From Argyresthia goedartella (lineage: Eukaryota > Arthropoda > Insecta > Lepidoptera > Argyresthiidae): a stretch of DNA of 64,000 bases. The notes beneath the pieces were generated by a model. That model had not been told where the DNA came from and did no database searches. It worked only from the letters and a program-made list of their open reading frames with translations. Both the position numbers and the translations under genes were made by a program. The DNA lies in NCBI GenBank assembly GCA_949825045.1, contig OX463812.1:5006661-5070660 (forward strand), read 5' to 3'. Below, one piece after another: positions 10,160-19,712 of the stretch (position 1 is its first letter; every line of letters begins with the position of its first letter).

Positions 10160-10760
10160 GTATCGGCAACTATTCGGTGTAAGGCCTATTTGGCAATTTT
10201 TCTTTTATTCGGTATGTTGAAAAGTATTCGACTGAACAGCGAATAGCAAATAATGTAAATAATGGATAAAATCATCACAAACAGGACAAGTTTCAACTAA
10301 AAACTTCACAAATATATTCCAGCTAAATGTACCTAATATGACAAAAATAACAAATTTCCTGGCGATTTACATATAATCTTAATTTGCTTTGGGCGAACAA
10401 TAAGCGACTTTTTAAGTAATACAGACTATAAGATACAGAATCTGACAGAATAAAGAAGAAATAATACTAGTCTAGACATAATTAGCTCGCAAATAAAACT
10501 GATATGTGTTTGTATTGAATCTATCAACCGCGACAATACTTTACATTGTTGCATAAAAAACAAAATATTCAGACACATAAAAAATAAAAGAACTTGTACA
10601 GGTGAGCTTATCTCTCACAAAAGATTTCTCACAAGAGATGCTAGAGCATATCTACGACACGTGAAACTACCTACATTTCATGTTCATATTCTTGCCGAAT
10701 ATTCGATGCTTCGGACAAGAACGTGGCCGGATATTCGGTATTTGGAATTCGGCCAAATCA
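10160..10760. repeat. ATTCGGTAT-motif repeat ends around A+T-rich DNA
   Basis: Motifs of the type ctattcggt...attcggtatgtt occur at 10168-10240. gccgaatattcg...ggatattcggtatttgg...attcggcc occurs at 10690-10755. This vocabulary is shared by a dispersed insect repeat family. The 430 bases between hold no recognisable gene. The frame at 10661-10918 crosses the motif and is taken as chance. Confidence 0.35.
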
Positions 10761-11140
10761 CTTGTCTTTGCATTTCTTTTTATTATTCAGACCCGACTGC
10801 ATTACAAGGAAGGAAGCTTAATAAGTTTGTGACGTCGATGTTTCTCTATATGCTCGTGGTTCCTACCAGACCAAATAACTATGTGGGACCGGAGACAAAT
10901 GCTGTGCTTAAACTCTGATTTTTATGCAACTAGAGCAGGAGTCCCCCTTTTTTACTTTAAATGTTGTAATATTTCTTAGTATTGTTAAAATCGATTCAAT
11001 AAAATTGAAGACATATCGACCTCATCAGAAAAATAGATAGGTACGTCAATTAGTCGATCGATCGATCAATAATTAATATAGGAATGTGTATTCGAATAAT
11101 CGTAGTAGAACACAATTTTTTTAAACCATAAAGCGGCAAC
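10760..11140. other. Unassigned DNA
   Basis: No gene or clear repeat is seen, apart from a small gatcgatcgatcaat run near 11056. Confidence 0.45.
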
Positions 11141-11391
11141 CCAACATAGACATAGACATAGACATTGACATCATTTATTGATAATATTCATTACAAGTCA
11201 CAATAAGATGTTACAAAATCAATATCATGTATCAAATATACATTTCATAAAGTTTAAATGTGAACAGAAATTATTTAATTAAATTAAATTATAGTAAGTC
11301 AGTTTTTAAAATTCAATATATTAAATTAAATTAAATTCAATATACACATAGTAACACTAATTGCATCATTGTACACAATAAAAAGGGTTAG

Positions 11392-12810
11392 TTATTTTAA
11401 TTCAATAAATTCATCATATCTGTAAAAGGACCTCTCGACAAGCCATCCTTTCAGTCTTACTTTGAATATGGGCACACTCGGTGCACCAGTGATAGCTTCA
11501 GGTAACTTGTTGTAGACTACCGGACCCATAACATGGATCGCCTTACTTGTTTTAGCAAGCTTTTGTACGATTCCAGCTAGTTTATTTGAGTTCCGTGTCT
11601 CATATTGATGCGATTCTCCAAGTCGTTTGTATTGGTCAATATTCTCTCGCACATAAATGGCCACTTGGAAAATGAGAATGCTAGGTAATGTGAGAATTTT
11701 GAGATGTTTAAAGTGCGGTTTCGCGGACTCGTCAGTCGGTACTCTCGCCAGCAGCCGCACGGCGCGTTTCTGCAACACGAACACGCGGTGCCACTGCGCC
11801 GCCGCCGCGCGCCCCCACAGCTCCACGCCGTACTGCAGCAGCGAGTGTACCGTCGCAAAGTAGCACGTGCGCATCGACTCTGCTGGTAGCGTACACGAAA
11901 GCCGACTTAGCGCGAAGCATGCGCTAGCCAGTTTTCCACACAGTCTATCTATGTGAGCGTCCCACGTTAATGCTTGATCCACTTGAAAGCCCAGAAATGG
12001 TGCAGTATGGACTTGTTTAATTGGAATTCCATACGCTTCGACAGCTAGGTTAGGTCTTTTACGTCCAGAGAGATCGAATTGGATGAATTGTGTTTTAGTC
12101 GTATTTAATAAAAGACCGTTTTGGTGAAACCAAAGGCACATCCGGCTGGCTACTGTATTTAGATGAATTTCTAGTTCTGCTGTCGTCGGTGCAATCACTA
12201 GTGCGGCCACATCATCGGCAAACAAAAATATTTCACCTCCCTTAATCGCGTTGGGCAAGTCGTTTAAAAGCAGGACAAATGCTATGTTTGACAGTGAAGA
12301 TCCCTGTGGTACGCCCATATCTGTCGAGAGGCCGTCCGACTTTACTGTGCCCGCCACTCCGACTACGAACTGCGTTCTTTCGCGCATGAAACTTCTTAGC
12401 AACGCCAAGGCTGGTCCGGCAATTCCGTAGTGCTGTAGCTTCATGTGCAGCACATTGTGATCTGCAACATCGAAAGCTTTCGACAGATCACAGAAGAGCA
12501 CAGCGACGGCTTGGCATCGCTCACGAGCATCCAGCACTCTCCTCACTATCTCTCTCGCTAGCTGGGTGGTGGAGCGTCCCTCGCGGTAAGCATACTGCCG
12601 GTCCGTCAGGGATGAGGTGTTTGCGAGATAGTCAGTGAGACGGGAGCCGAGTCCATTTTCCAGAATCTTTGCTATCGCTGGTATAATCGAGATCGGACGA
12701 TAGTGGCTGGGATCATCTTTTTTACCCCTACCCTTGTATAATGGGCTCACTTTTACTTGTTTCATGCACTTTGGGTAAGTGCCAAGTTTTATGCACCCAT
12801 TGAAAATCAC
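11392..12810 (-). CDS. LINE reverse transcriptase with C-terminal region (partial)
   Basis: 472 codons with no internal stop. Motifs in order: HYRPISIIPAIAKI near residue 36, the polymerase Asp in CDLSKAFD, MGVPQGSS, FLFADD with the catalytic Asp pair at about 199-200, LNTTKTQF, then a thumb and a C-terminal segment with LLQYGVELWG and VFVLQKRAVRLLARV. That C-terminal vocabulary is typical of CR1/Jockey-group LINEs. The frame starts inside the polymerase N-terminus (the true protein began upstream in the endonuclease). It encodes target-primed reverse transcriptase, probably non-functional without an endonuclease. Confidence 0.85.
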   Translation of the reverse strand: MIFNGCIKLGTYPKCMKQVKVSPLYKGRGKKDDPSHYRPISIIPAIAKILENGLGSRLTDYLANTSSLTDRQYAYREGRSTTQLAREIVRRVLDARERCQAVAVLFCDLSKAFDVADHNVLHMKLQHYGIAGPALALLRSFMRERTQFVVGVAGTVKSDGLSTDMGVPQGSSLSNIAFVLLLNDLPNAIKGGEIFLFADDVAALVIAPTTAELEIHLNTVASRMCLWFHQNGLLLNTTKTQFIQFDLSGRKRPNLAVEAYGIPIKQVHTAPFLGFQVDQALTWDAHIDRLCGKLASACFALSRLSCTLPAESMRTCYFATVHSLLQYGVELWGRAAAAQWHRVFVLQKRAVRLLARVPTDESAKPHFKHLKILTLPSILIFQVAIYVRENIDQYKRLGESHQYETRNSNKLAGIVQKLAKTSKAIHVMGPVVYNKLPEAITGAPSVPIFKVRLKGWLVERSFYRYDEFIELK

Positions 12811-13447
12811 AGAGAGTGGGTTGCATATGTATTCGGCGATACTATAAATAAGGCTTATTGAGATATCATAGATTTATCTTTAGTTGGTTTGTTTGCTACC
12901 CTTTTTTTAATAATACGAAAGAGTTCCGCCGGTGTGAACGGGCAGATCCGCAGCGAGCAGTCAGTCGGCACGTGCGCAGCCAGCAGTGAGGTGCGCGCAG
13001 TGCACACGTCGGCGTGCGGGGCTCCACTCAGCCGGGCTGCATTAACAAATTGCAGGTTGAGGTGATCTACGACATGTTTTTAGATAAGAAAGTTTGGCCC
13101 GCGTCGGATGTTTAATAATTTGGGTAAAATCAACATTAGCCTTTCTAGTTTTACAAGTTTCGGTATGAACTATTATTCGCCACATTGTTTTTACGACGTT
13201 GTTAGTTTTTCTTATTAAAGCGGAGAAGTATTCAAGACTCTGTGTATGAAGTTTGTTTTTGAAACTCTTCGTTAATTCATCAATTTCCTTGACAAGACGA
13301 CTATTATTCGGTTTTAGTTTCTATGAGATCAAACAGCAAAGATTTTAAATAAAGTGTCTCTTTCGTGACCCATGATTTAGCTTTGTTAACATTAGGCTTA
13401 CGTTTAAGGGGAAAGCATATATTTGATTTACTTATAATAACATTTAA

Positions 13448-14242
13448 CCTTTAACTGGTGACAAGAGGTCTTACAGGCCCAGCGGCGTCAGTAAAACAAC
13501 ATTTTGGCACCTTCTCCGGGTTTTCTTGGGCTCATCACCTGAGTAGCTTCGAGTTTACTTGCGTCCATGCCGTAGAAGGGGATAGTTGTGTTGGACAGGC
13601 TCAAATCGGTAAGTTACATTGGCGTAAAGTGCGGCAGGGGTCTCTCAGACCCCATGTCACCACTAACGTAATTTTTTACGTAATTTTGTTGTATTGTTTT
13701 TTTACATTTTTAACCGAGAACAATCAAAACTCCAGGAAAGCAGGAGCCAGTTGTCTTCCTCGATAAAAGCGCCAATCAATTTACCAGTTTGAATCGTGTC
13801 CGAAACGTGTGTGCTTGCAGTGTGCAAAAAAAATATGCCCAGACTGCATATAAAAATTGGCAAAGTTCGACCATTGTCAATTTAGTGAAAATACACTTTT
13901 GATTTTAGTTTTTTTTTTTTTCATAATTCAATATTATAGAAAAAAGTGTTTTTTTGTCAAAATATGTTGATTAATTTTTTGCTTATGTAATTTGTGATCT
14001 CATCTCTAGTTTTTTGATTATTAAGACGACATACATTAAAATTGCAAGATCGTAACAAAAAAATATATTCAGAGTATAGTTATTTGTTTAATTTTATCCA
14101 TTTATATATTATAATACAGTTTTTACATACTCTGGCTAGCTACCACACTTAATTTCTATGATTTATACTAGATACCGCAGTGGGCCTCTCAGTCCCCTCG
14201 TCACCAGTTACGTTACACAAAAACCATGTCACCAGTCAAAGG
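13448..14242. mobile_element. Non-autonomous piggyBac-like element
   Basis: TTAA is present on both sides (13444-13447 and 14243-14246). The ends are CCTTTAACTGGTGACA on the left and TGTCACCAGTCAAAGG on the right, an inverted repeat of 16 bases with one mismatch. A second internal copy of actggtgac sits near the right end (ctcgtcaccagttacg). TTAA target use and C(C)CTTT-type ends fit the piggyBac group. Length is 795 bp. The 102-codon frame at 13458-13766 has no transposase similarity. The element sits inside the LINE and is therefore younger than it. Confidence 0.7.
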
Positions 14243-14246
14243 TTAA

Positions 14247-14510
14247 TAATGACTGGGCATGCTCCTCAATGTTTGTCTTGCTACGGAACAAATACTCCCA
14301 ATCTACACTACTTATAGCTAATGCAAATTGAGCTCGAGAAGCCGCTGTGTAGTCTCTGACCAAGCGGGTGGCGGTAGGGCGAGGGGGCAGCGCCCCGCAC
14401 ACCAGCTCCGCGCGGACGCACAAGTGGTCACTCAGGTTTGTGGAGACGGGTCGCACCGCAGCGGTGAACCGTTCCCCAGTGTTGGTGTAGATGTGGTCAA
14501 CAATTGTCAT
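14247..14510 (-). pseudogene. LINE endonuclease C-terminal fragment
   Basis: The frame contains IVDHIYTN and NLSDHLCV, the last motifs of an APE-type endonuclease (the SDH histidine is catalytic in the family). It then enters the endonuclease-polymerase linker. It belongs to the LINE whose polymerase is at 11392-12810; the N-terminal endonuclease is absent. Confidence 0.7.
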
Positions 14511-14654
14511 GTTTGTCTCTTTGTAAATAAATAAAGGATTAGTATATATTTTTAATCGTTAGAAGTTTTTAGGTTCGCTTTTTGTCTAAGAGTATATTTT
14601 TTTCGGTTGTTATATTATTATTCACCGATTCTGTGTTTCCGATGTTAGGCTGTA

Positions 14655-14770
14655 GTTCCCGGCTACTTTCGCTACTTGGTGTACAGGCCGGTACAGTAGT
14701 CGTAAAAATTGAGTATGGCTCAATCTTACTCGTATCGGGGTAAAGGTCTGTGTCTGTGTCGCTTACAATA
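14655..14770 (+). mobile_element. SINE body fragment
   Basis: gagtatggctcaatcttact, ctacttggtgtac and tagtcgtaaaa match the reverse complement of the SINE at 49660-49975. The tRNA-like head is missing. Confidence 0.5.
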
Positions 14771-14784
14771 AATTCAAAATAAAA

Positions 14785-14990
14785 AAAAACTTTATTATGT
14801 AGGTATTTACAAATATGCTTATGACAAGTAGTTTTTTTACCTCTTGTCTACCAATGTCTTCTCTGTTCTGGACTACTCTGGGAGAGGAGGGTAAATAAAT
14901 AACCCACAAATTGATTGATAGATCTCTTTCTCTTAAAAAAGGTTGTGCTTAAATTATATCAAATTAATATCAATGCATGCAATTAATATT
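14785..14990 (-). mobile_element. LINE family F, 3' end (divergent)
   Basis: aactttattatgtaggtatttac, ctggactactctgggagagg and tagatctctttctcttaaaa match in order the minus-strand 3' ends at 37432 and 38722. Only the 3' untranslated region remains. Confidence 0.6.
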
Positions 14991-15610
14991 AACTTAATAG
15001 TGAGTTCTGTGTTTAGTTAAATTAAGAATACAATATATATTTTTTTCTGAACGTGGGTACAAAGAATTGTTAATAATAACTGCATCATTATTATTAACAA
15101 ATCTTGTCTCACTCTACCCGAAGGGCGCACAAATATTAAATTAAAATTCATGAAATGTCCATATTGCAATTAATTGATTTTCAGAATTATTTATTTGCTT
15201 AATTTACATTGTAGGTATTGTGTTGCTAGCTGCAGGATGTTACATTGTTCAGCAGACTGAATGTCGCCTTTATTAAATCTGTAGCTTAAATACTTCAAGG
15301 TTATTCTTAACTTCAAAAGTAACTTATTTATTATGATTTTGTTTTATATGCTCGTTTTGTAGACGATTTTGTAGACATTCATACCAACTTCAACTAACTA
15401 TTTAATTGTCCAAAGTAGTGGGTAGTTAGACTTTTTATCTATTACCGGTTCAATGACTGATTAATATCATTTAGTTATTATTGTACATACCTGCCTACAG
15501 TCTTCACAAAATAAAACTGAATTCAACCTTATTACGTCAGTGATATGGACGCCGTCACCGGGCCTTTTATTTTATGAAGAGCGTAAAGTGCGTATTTTTG
15601 TTTGCTTTTT
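14990..15610. other. Unassigned A+T-rich DNA
   Basis: A short hairpin (ttgttaataataactgcatc / attattattaacaa, 15067-15103) is the only structure seen. Confidence 0.45.
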
Positions 15611-15985
15611 GCTTTTATCTACACACGTATCATAAACCCTCATTACTGCGTTCAAAAACCGCACGTTAGGATCAGCATTATGTTAAACTACTTGGTAAAA
15701 ACTCGTTTCGTATCTGGAAAACTACACATTATGGTCATTATGTATAGTTTTTCTACATATAATGACATTCAAATTTCGAACGCCGACGCCCACCCGCGTG
15801 ACGTCCCTAGTTTGTTTGTGAATTTGGTACTGACATTCAAATTTCGAACGCCGACGCCCACCTGCATGAAGTTGGTACTACAGAACAAGCTAAACAACTG
15901 CAGAGCCACAATGCCGGTCAAACATGCGGTTCCTGAACACATCAAAGAGTATATAAGGCATTATGCAGCAGTCACATAAACTACT
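15611..15985. repeat. Dispersed repeat R1, copy b
   Basis: It matches 633-1100. A block beginning acattcaaatttcgaacgcc is tandemly duplicated here (15764 and 15832) but single in copy a. The 125-codon frame at 15602-15979 spans the repeat and has no recognised similarity. This copy lacks the foldback present at 984-1063. Confidence 0.6.
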
Positions 15986-16079
15986 ATTTAAAAACATATA
16001 CCTTGTTTTAATAACACAATTGTGGAAATGTTATAATACGTGTATTTAATGTATCTGGAATAAAATCATTTATTTCACT

Positions 16080-16370
16080 TCCGTTTCCATGAAGCACCTT
16101 CGTACCCCTACGAGAAGTTGACATGGATGTCGAACTCCAAATCTTGCGTCTCCTGCCAGTGATCAGCACATCTTTCAACGCCGCTGCACAGCTCTGCGTC
16201 TTTCAGAGGTAGTTTCCGTTACGCTGCATAGAAATGCTGGAATAATGCTCTACCGATAAGGAACCTGCAAAATTTACATAGTTTCAGAATTAAACTTAAA
16301 CATTATCTATTTGAAAGCCAGAAAAATCAGGAGGATCATAAACACGATACAAGTATCATTTAGTATCATT
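16080..16370 (+). pseudogene. LINE C-terminal fragment
   Basis: From 16234 the plus strand encodes WNNALPIRNLQNLHSF then IKLKHYLFES before a stop. WNALP followed by a basic K-x-L-K-x-Y-L segment is the usual extreme C-terminus of CR1/Jockey-group LINE proteins. Upstream sequence is frameshifted. A short fragment only. Confidence 0.55.
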
Positions 16371-17530
16371 TAGTAGGTATCATTTATTTTACTTAAGGAA
16401 TTTAAATTTTACTGTCATTGAGTGACATAATAGGATTGTCTTGTCTATCAGGCCGTCTTATCGCTCTAGTACCTAGGTAATATACTTACGTTGCATCCTC
16501 ATTTGTTTCCTTACTCACATTGCTATCTTGTATGCGCTCAAAACATTTTGTATTAATCTTAGTTAAATATTTCCTTATAGTTTTTTTATAGTTTTACCAT
16601 AGTATTACCTAGTTTATTTATGATTTTTAAGTCGTTTTTTTTCTTCTATATGTACCTTACCTACCACAGACATATAATAAGGTTACCTACTACAATCGCG
16701 TTTAGTGGGTAGTTTCCCCATGGCATCACCGACCAGCGTTGGTTGTAGCCAGCATATGCTGAGTCAGGGTCTGTTTTCGACACACAAACTTCACACAGAA
16801 ATTTAGTATTAGAAAATTAGTAATTATACATTAGTGTAAGTGCTTGTTACGCAAATAATCATTATTGTACTCTATTCTATTTATTTTATACAAGTTTTCC
16901 TGAATTGTACAAAGGCTATCCTACTTAACCAATTATAAACATGAAAGTAACTGACCCCTGGGCAATGGGGTAACTGGAGTAGTCCAGTGAAGTCCGGAGA
17001 TGATGGTAGGCAGCGGTTATCCTTAACCTGGCGGTATAGCGGTAGCCAGGGAGAAGATGGTGGACAGTAGTTAGTAATGTCTAGGCTGTTCTAGGCCGTG
17101 TAGCGGTGGCCAGGCCGTTAACAGTGGTCAGGCCCGTGCAGCGGTGGTCAGGACGCATCGTATTAGATCACTGATTCTTTGATATTTTTCTCACAAACTT
17201 CACTTTTAAAGAAATATCAGAAATTACTTCAGCCTTCTTCTAAGTTCCTCTCACTTCAGAGATTTTCAGACAAAGACCACTGTCTTGGTTTTTGGATTCT
17301 CAAGAAAACTCTTTTTCCTTCCAATCTTCTAAACTTTAAACGTGTTTTGATTTTGTTGAGAGCCAATAGCAAGCTGTCAAAAACGAATGCTGTCAAAAAT
17401 GTTTCGGTATGTGATCAGTTCGTACTTGTGTTTAGTTTGTAAACGCCAACAAATTAGAAGGATACTTTGCCAGAATTTACTGAGTGTTTAAGTGAAATAA
17501 ATGCAATTGTAGAAAATAAAAACATAAAAT
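16371..17530. other. Mostly unassigned; degenerate short repeat at 16990-17150
   Basis: A motif like gcggtggccagg recurs irregularly about four times between 17035 and 17155. The 87-codon frame at 17179-17442 has no recognised similarity. No RNA gene is seen. Confidence 0.4.
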
Positions 17531-17790
17531 CTGTACATATATGTTTTAGGCGACTTAAATGCTCATCCATATACATTGTTCTGTAATGATATGCTAAGCT
17601 TCTGTGAGAAACAGAATTGGATTTGTGCGGATATAGAAAGGCAAGTTATAGATTCCGGCACATATACATTTGTGAGTGATGCTCATGGGTCAGGAAGATA
17701 GTTAGAAAACTGTTTAGTTACACAATCTGTCTATAGTACTGTTACAAATGTGAAATTGCTTCGCGATGTCGTATGGTCAGACCATAATTC
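17530..17790 (+). pseudogene. LINE endonuclease fragment
   Basis: The plus frame reads LGDLNAHPYTLF, later SDAHGSGR, a stop, then NCLVTQS and DVVWSDH. GDLNAHP and SDH are APE-type endonuclease motifs. Both ends are truncated and one stop is internal. It joins directly at 17793 to a LINE tail in the opposite orientation. Confidence 0.65.
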
Positions 17791-17792
17791 AT

Positions 17793-18500
17793 AATTCTTT
17801 ATTGCACACAAATAATTTACAAGTTACAATTAAAGAAAATGCATGTAAAAAGGCGAGCTTATTTCTTAAAATATATTTTTTATAAATATTATTATAAAAG
17901 GCTAGGCAGTGCACAATATCTAGTAGGAATAAATAAAATGTCAAGGTATAAATTAAATACTTATAAAATAAAGACAGTAACTACTAAATAAGTACCGATA
18001 TGTATTACATACTTTACATATAAACACTTACAATAACTTTTACGAAAGAGAGAGGTAGTGCTTTTTAATACGTTAAAAGAGTGGGACTGTCTCTTATAGT
18101 GCAAGGAAGTGCGTTCCAAAGTCAGGCCGCCCGTAACCTGAAAAAGTGTTTATTCTCAGCATTGTTATGCCGCGGAGTGGCTTAAAGTGACAGTGTGAGA
18201 GACAGTGTCAGTGTCAGAAACGGTCTCGAAGGTAGTTGGGGTAGGTCGGAGTTTTCAAGATATTGAACAGGCATTAAAGAATGTGAAAGTCTCGGCGACG
18301 ACGAATCGGAAGCCACACAGCTCTTTGCGTTATTGAGAAACATGGTCGATTTGCGAAGTCCGAAGATAATACTAATCCCGAGGTTCTTGAGTCGCCCGAA
18401 ATTATTCAGTTTCTCTTCAAACTCGCCCAGGCAACATCAGCATAGTGGATTATTAGCGGCATGTGAAGGGAATGGACATGGATAATTATACAATAATGAT
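17793..18500 (-). pseudogene. Jockey-type LINE C-terminus and 3' end
   Basis: The minus strand encodes fragments in shifting frames: FGLRKSTMFLNNAK, PRLSHSLMPVQYLEN, and LWNALPCTIRDSPTLL near 18110-18065. It then runs through a 3' UTR to an ataaagaattat end at 17793. The order matches the C-terminal region of Jockey-type LINEs. Several frameshifts and stops are present. Confidence 0.65.
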
Positions 18501-18768
18501 TGCTTGTAACCTTCGTCTTATCTTCTTCTTCTTCCAGTGCATCTCCACTACTGAAGGTTGGCAGTCAGCTCCGAGTATCCCTTTTGGTCTTTAGCTAGGC
18601 GGAAAAGTTCTTCGACGCCGGTTATGCTGGTCCATTTCCGGATGTTGGAGAGCCACGAATCTTCTTCTTCCGACGCTCCGTTTCCATTCAATCTTTCCCA
18701 TCATGACCACTTGAAGCAATTTGTATTGATCGTGGCGGAGCGGGTGCGCCAAAGTTGACCGAAGATTC
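18500..18768 (-). pseudogene. RTE-clade LINE, C-terminal fragment
   Basis: The minus strand encodes LRHDQYKLLQVVMMGKIE, then a serine/arginine-rich stretch (SVGRRR, frameshift, WLSNIRKW, SITGVEELFRLAKD) and a stop. An aagaagaagaagataag tail ends at about 18515. This is the continuation expected after the RTE frame at 19711-21084, which stops at LRQGPY. The two pieces overlap by about nine codons with differences, so they may be two RTE copies. Confidence 0.7.
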
Positions 18769-18770
18769 CT

Positions 18771-19712
18771 ACCTCGATTATTGTAACTCCGAAAATTTTG
18801 TTCCTACAATTTTTCATCCTAACAATCACTATTAATAACTACTCTGTTCCGAATGTTTTTAATTCCGAATCATCCAACTTCATAATGTCGGTAACAATAA
18901 ACATCTATTGAACTACTATTTGTTTTCCTATATTTTCTCAAAATAACTGTTTTTTACACTATTAATCAAAATCATATATTTGTTATGTAGAAATGTTTTT
19001 ATTCTAAAATTTGCAGATGAAAGATAATTGCAATTAATTAGGTCAATTTCGCTACCGAAATCGACATCTGGGCAGTAGGTAGGTTAGGTTAGGTTAGAAC
19101 ATGTAAAAACTACAAAAAACACTGTTTTCAGAACGAAACCTTCCTACCTATAAGTCAGAATAGGATACTATTAGGTCAGTGACGCTACCGAAACCGACAT
19201 CTGGGCAGTAGGTAGGTTAGGTTAGGTTAGAACATGTAAAAACAACAAAAAACTACTATAAAAAATACTACTTTGGAACTAAACATACCAACCAAAAGTC
19301 AAATTATGGTCCTGTTAGGTCAGTGTTGCTACCGAAATCAACATCTGGGCAATAGGTAGGTTAGCTTAGGTTAGAACATGTAAAGACTACAAAAAACACT
19401 ACTTTGGAACTAAACATACCAACCAAAAGTCAAATGGTACTGTTAGGTCAGTATTGCTTATGCTTTAACAATATTATGAAAAACATGTTTATGAATGACA
19501 ACGTTATGGTAAAAAACACTTAGGAGTTTAGATCAGTTTAGTAGTAATATTAGTAATAAAAAAAATCGGAAACCAGAGTGTTATGATCTTTGTCGGTAGT
19601 ACTAGAAATTGTATGAACGAAAAAATTAGGAACCAAAATTTTCGGAAGAGTGATCATTCGGAGTACAAATCGTTAGTAAGACCATTTTCGGAAGTTAGAC
19701 TTTAGTTGAGCT
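18771..19712. mobile_element. Foldback/MITE-like element with internal tandem repeats
   Basis: The left end has actccgaaaattttgttcct and the right end has aggaaccaaaattttcgg, reverse complements with small differences. Extra ttccgaa/ttcgga motifs lie beneath both ends. The middle holds three copies of a 128-144-bp tandem repeat. No coding frame exists. It lies between two RTE pieces that meet at the same protein position, so it probably inserted into RTE sequence. The superfamily is not determined. Confidence 0.5.
19041..19460 (+). repeat. Tandem repeat with TTAGG-like runs
   Basis: Units start at 19041, 19174 and 19318, with a partial fourth at 19446 (each begins ggtca.tn.gct). Each unit carries ggtaggttaggttaggttag or a one-base variant, about three copies of the insect telomeric pentamer TTAGG. 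acatgtaaaaactacaaaa follows it. It is internal to the foldback element and is not a telomere. Confidence 0.8.

Larger units (their letters stand above)
11140..14530 (-). mobile_element. CR1/Jockey-group LINE, split by a piggyBac-like element
   Basis: The minus-strand parts are an endonuclease C-terminal piece (14247-14510), a linker (about 12830-13443) and a polymerase frame (11392-12810). The 3' end lies at a short tandem tail (catagacatagacatagacat on the plus strand, 11145-11165). Endonuclease, linker and polymerase are in the expected order, and the frame resumes across the insert at 13448-14242. The 5' end is truncated at about 14530, and the linker contains stops. The copy is dead but fairly complete in its polymerase. 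Confidence 0.8.

Noticed and set aside
15602..15979. 125-codon frame as a gene
   Set aside because: It spans a dispersed repeat that has an internal tandem duplication, and the frame is not conserved in the other copy.
19041..19460. Telomere or interstitial telomere from fusion
   Set aside because: The TTAGG-like runs are only about three units, embedded in a longer tandem unit inside an element with inverted ends.
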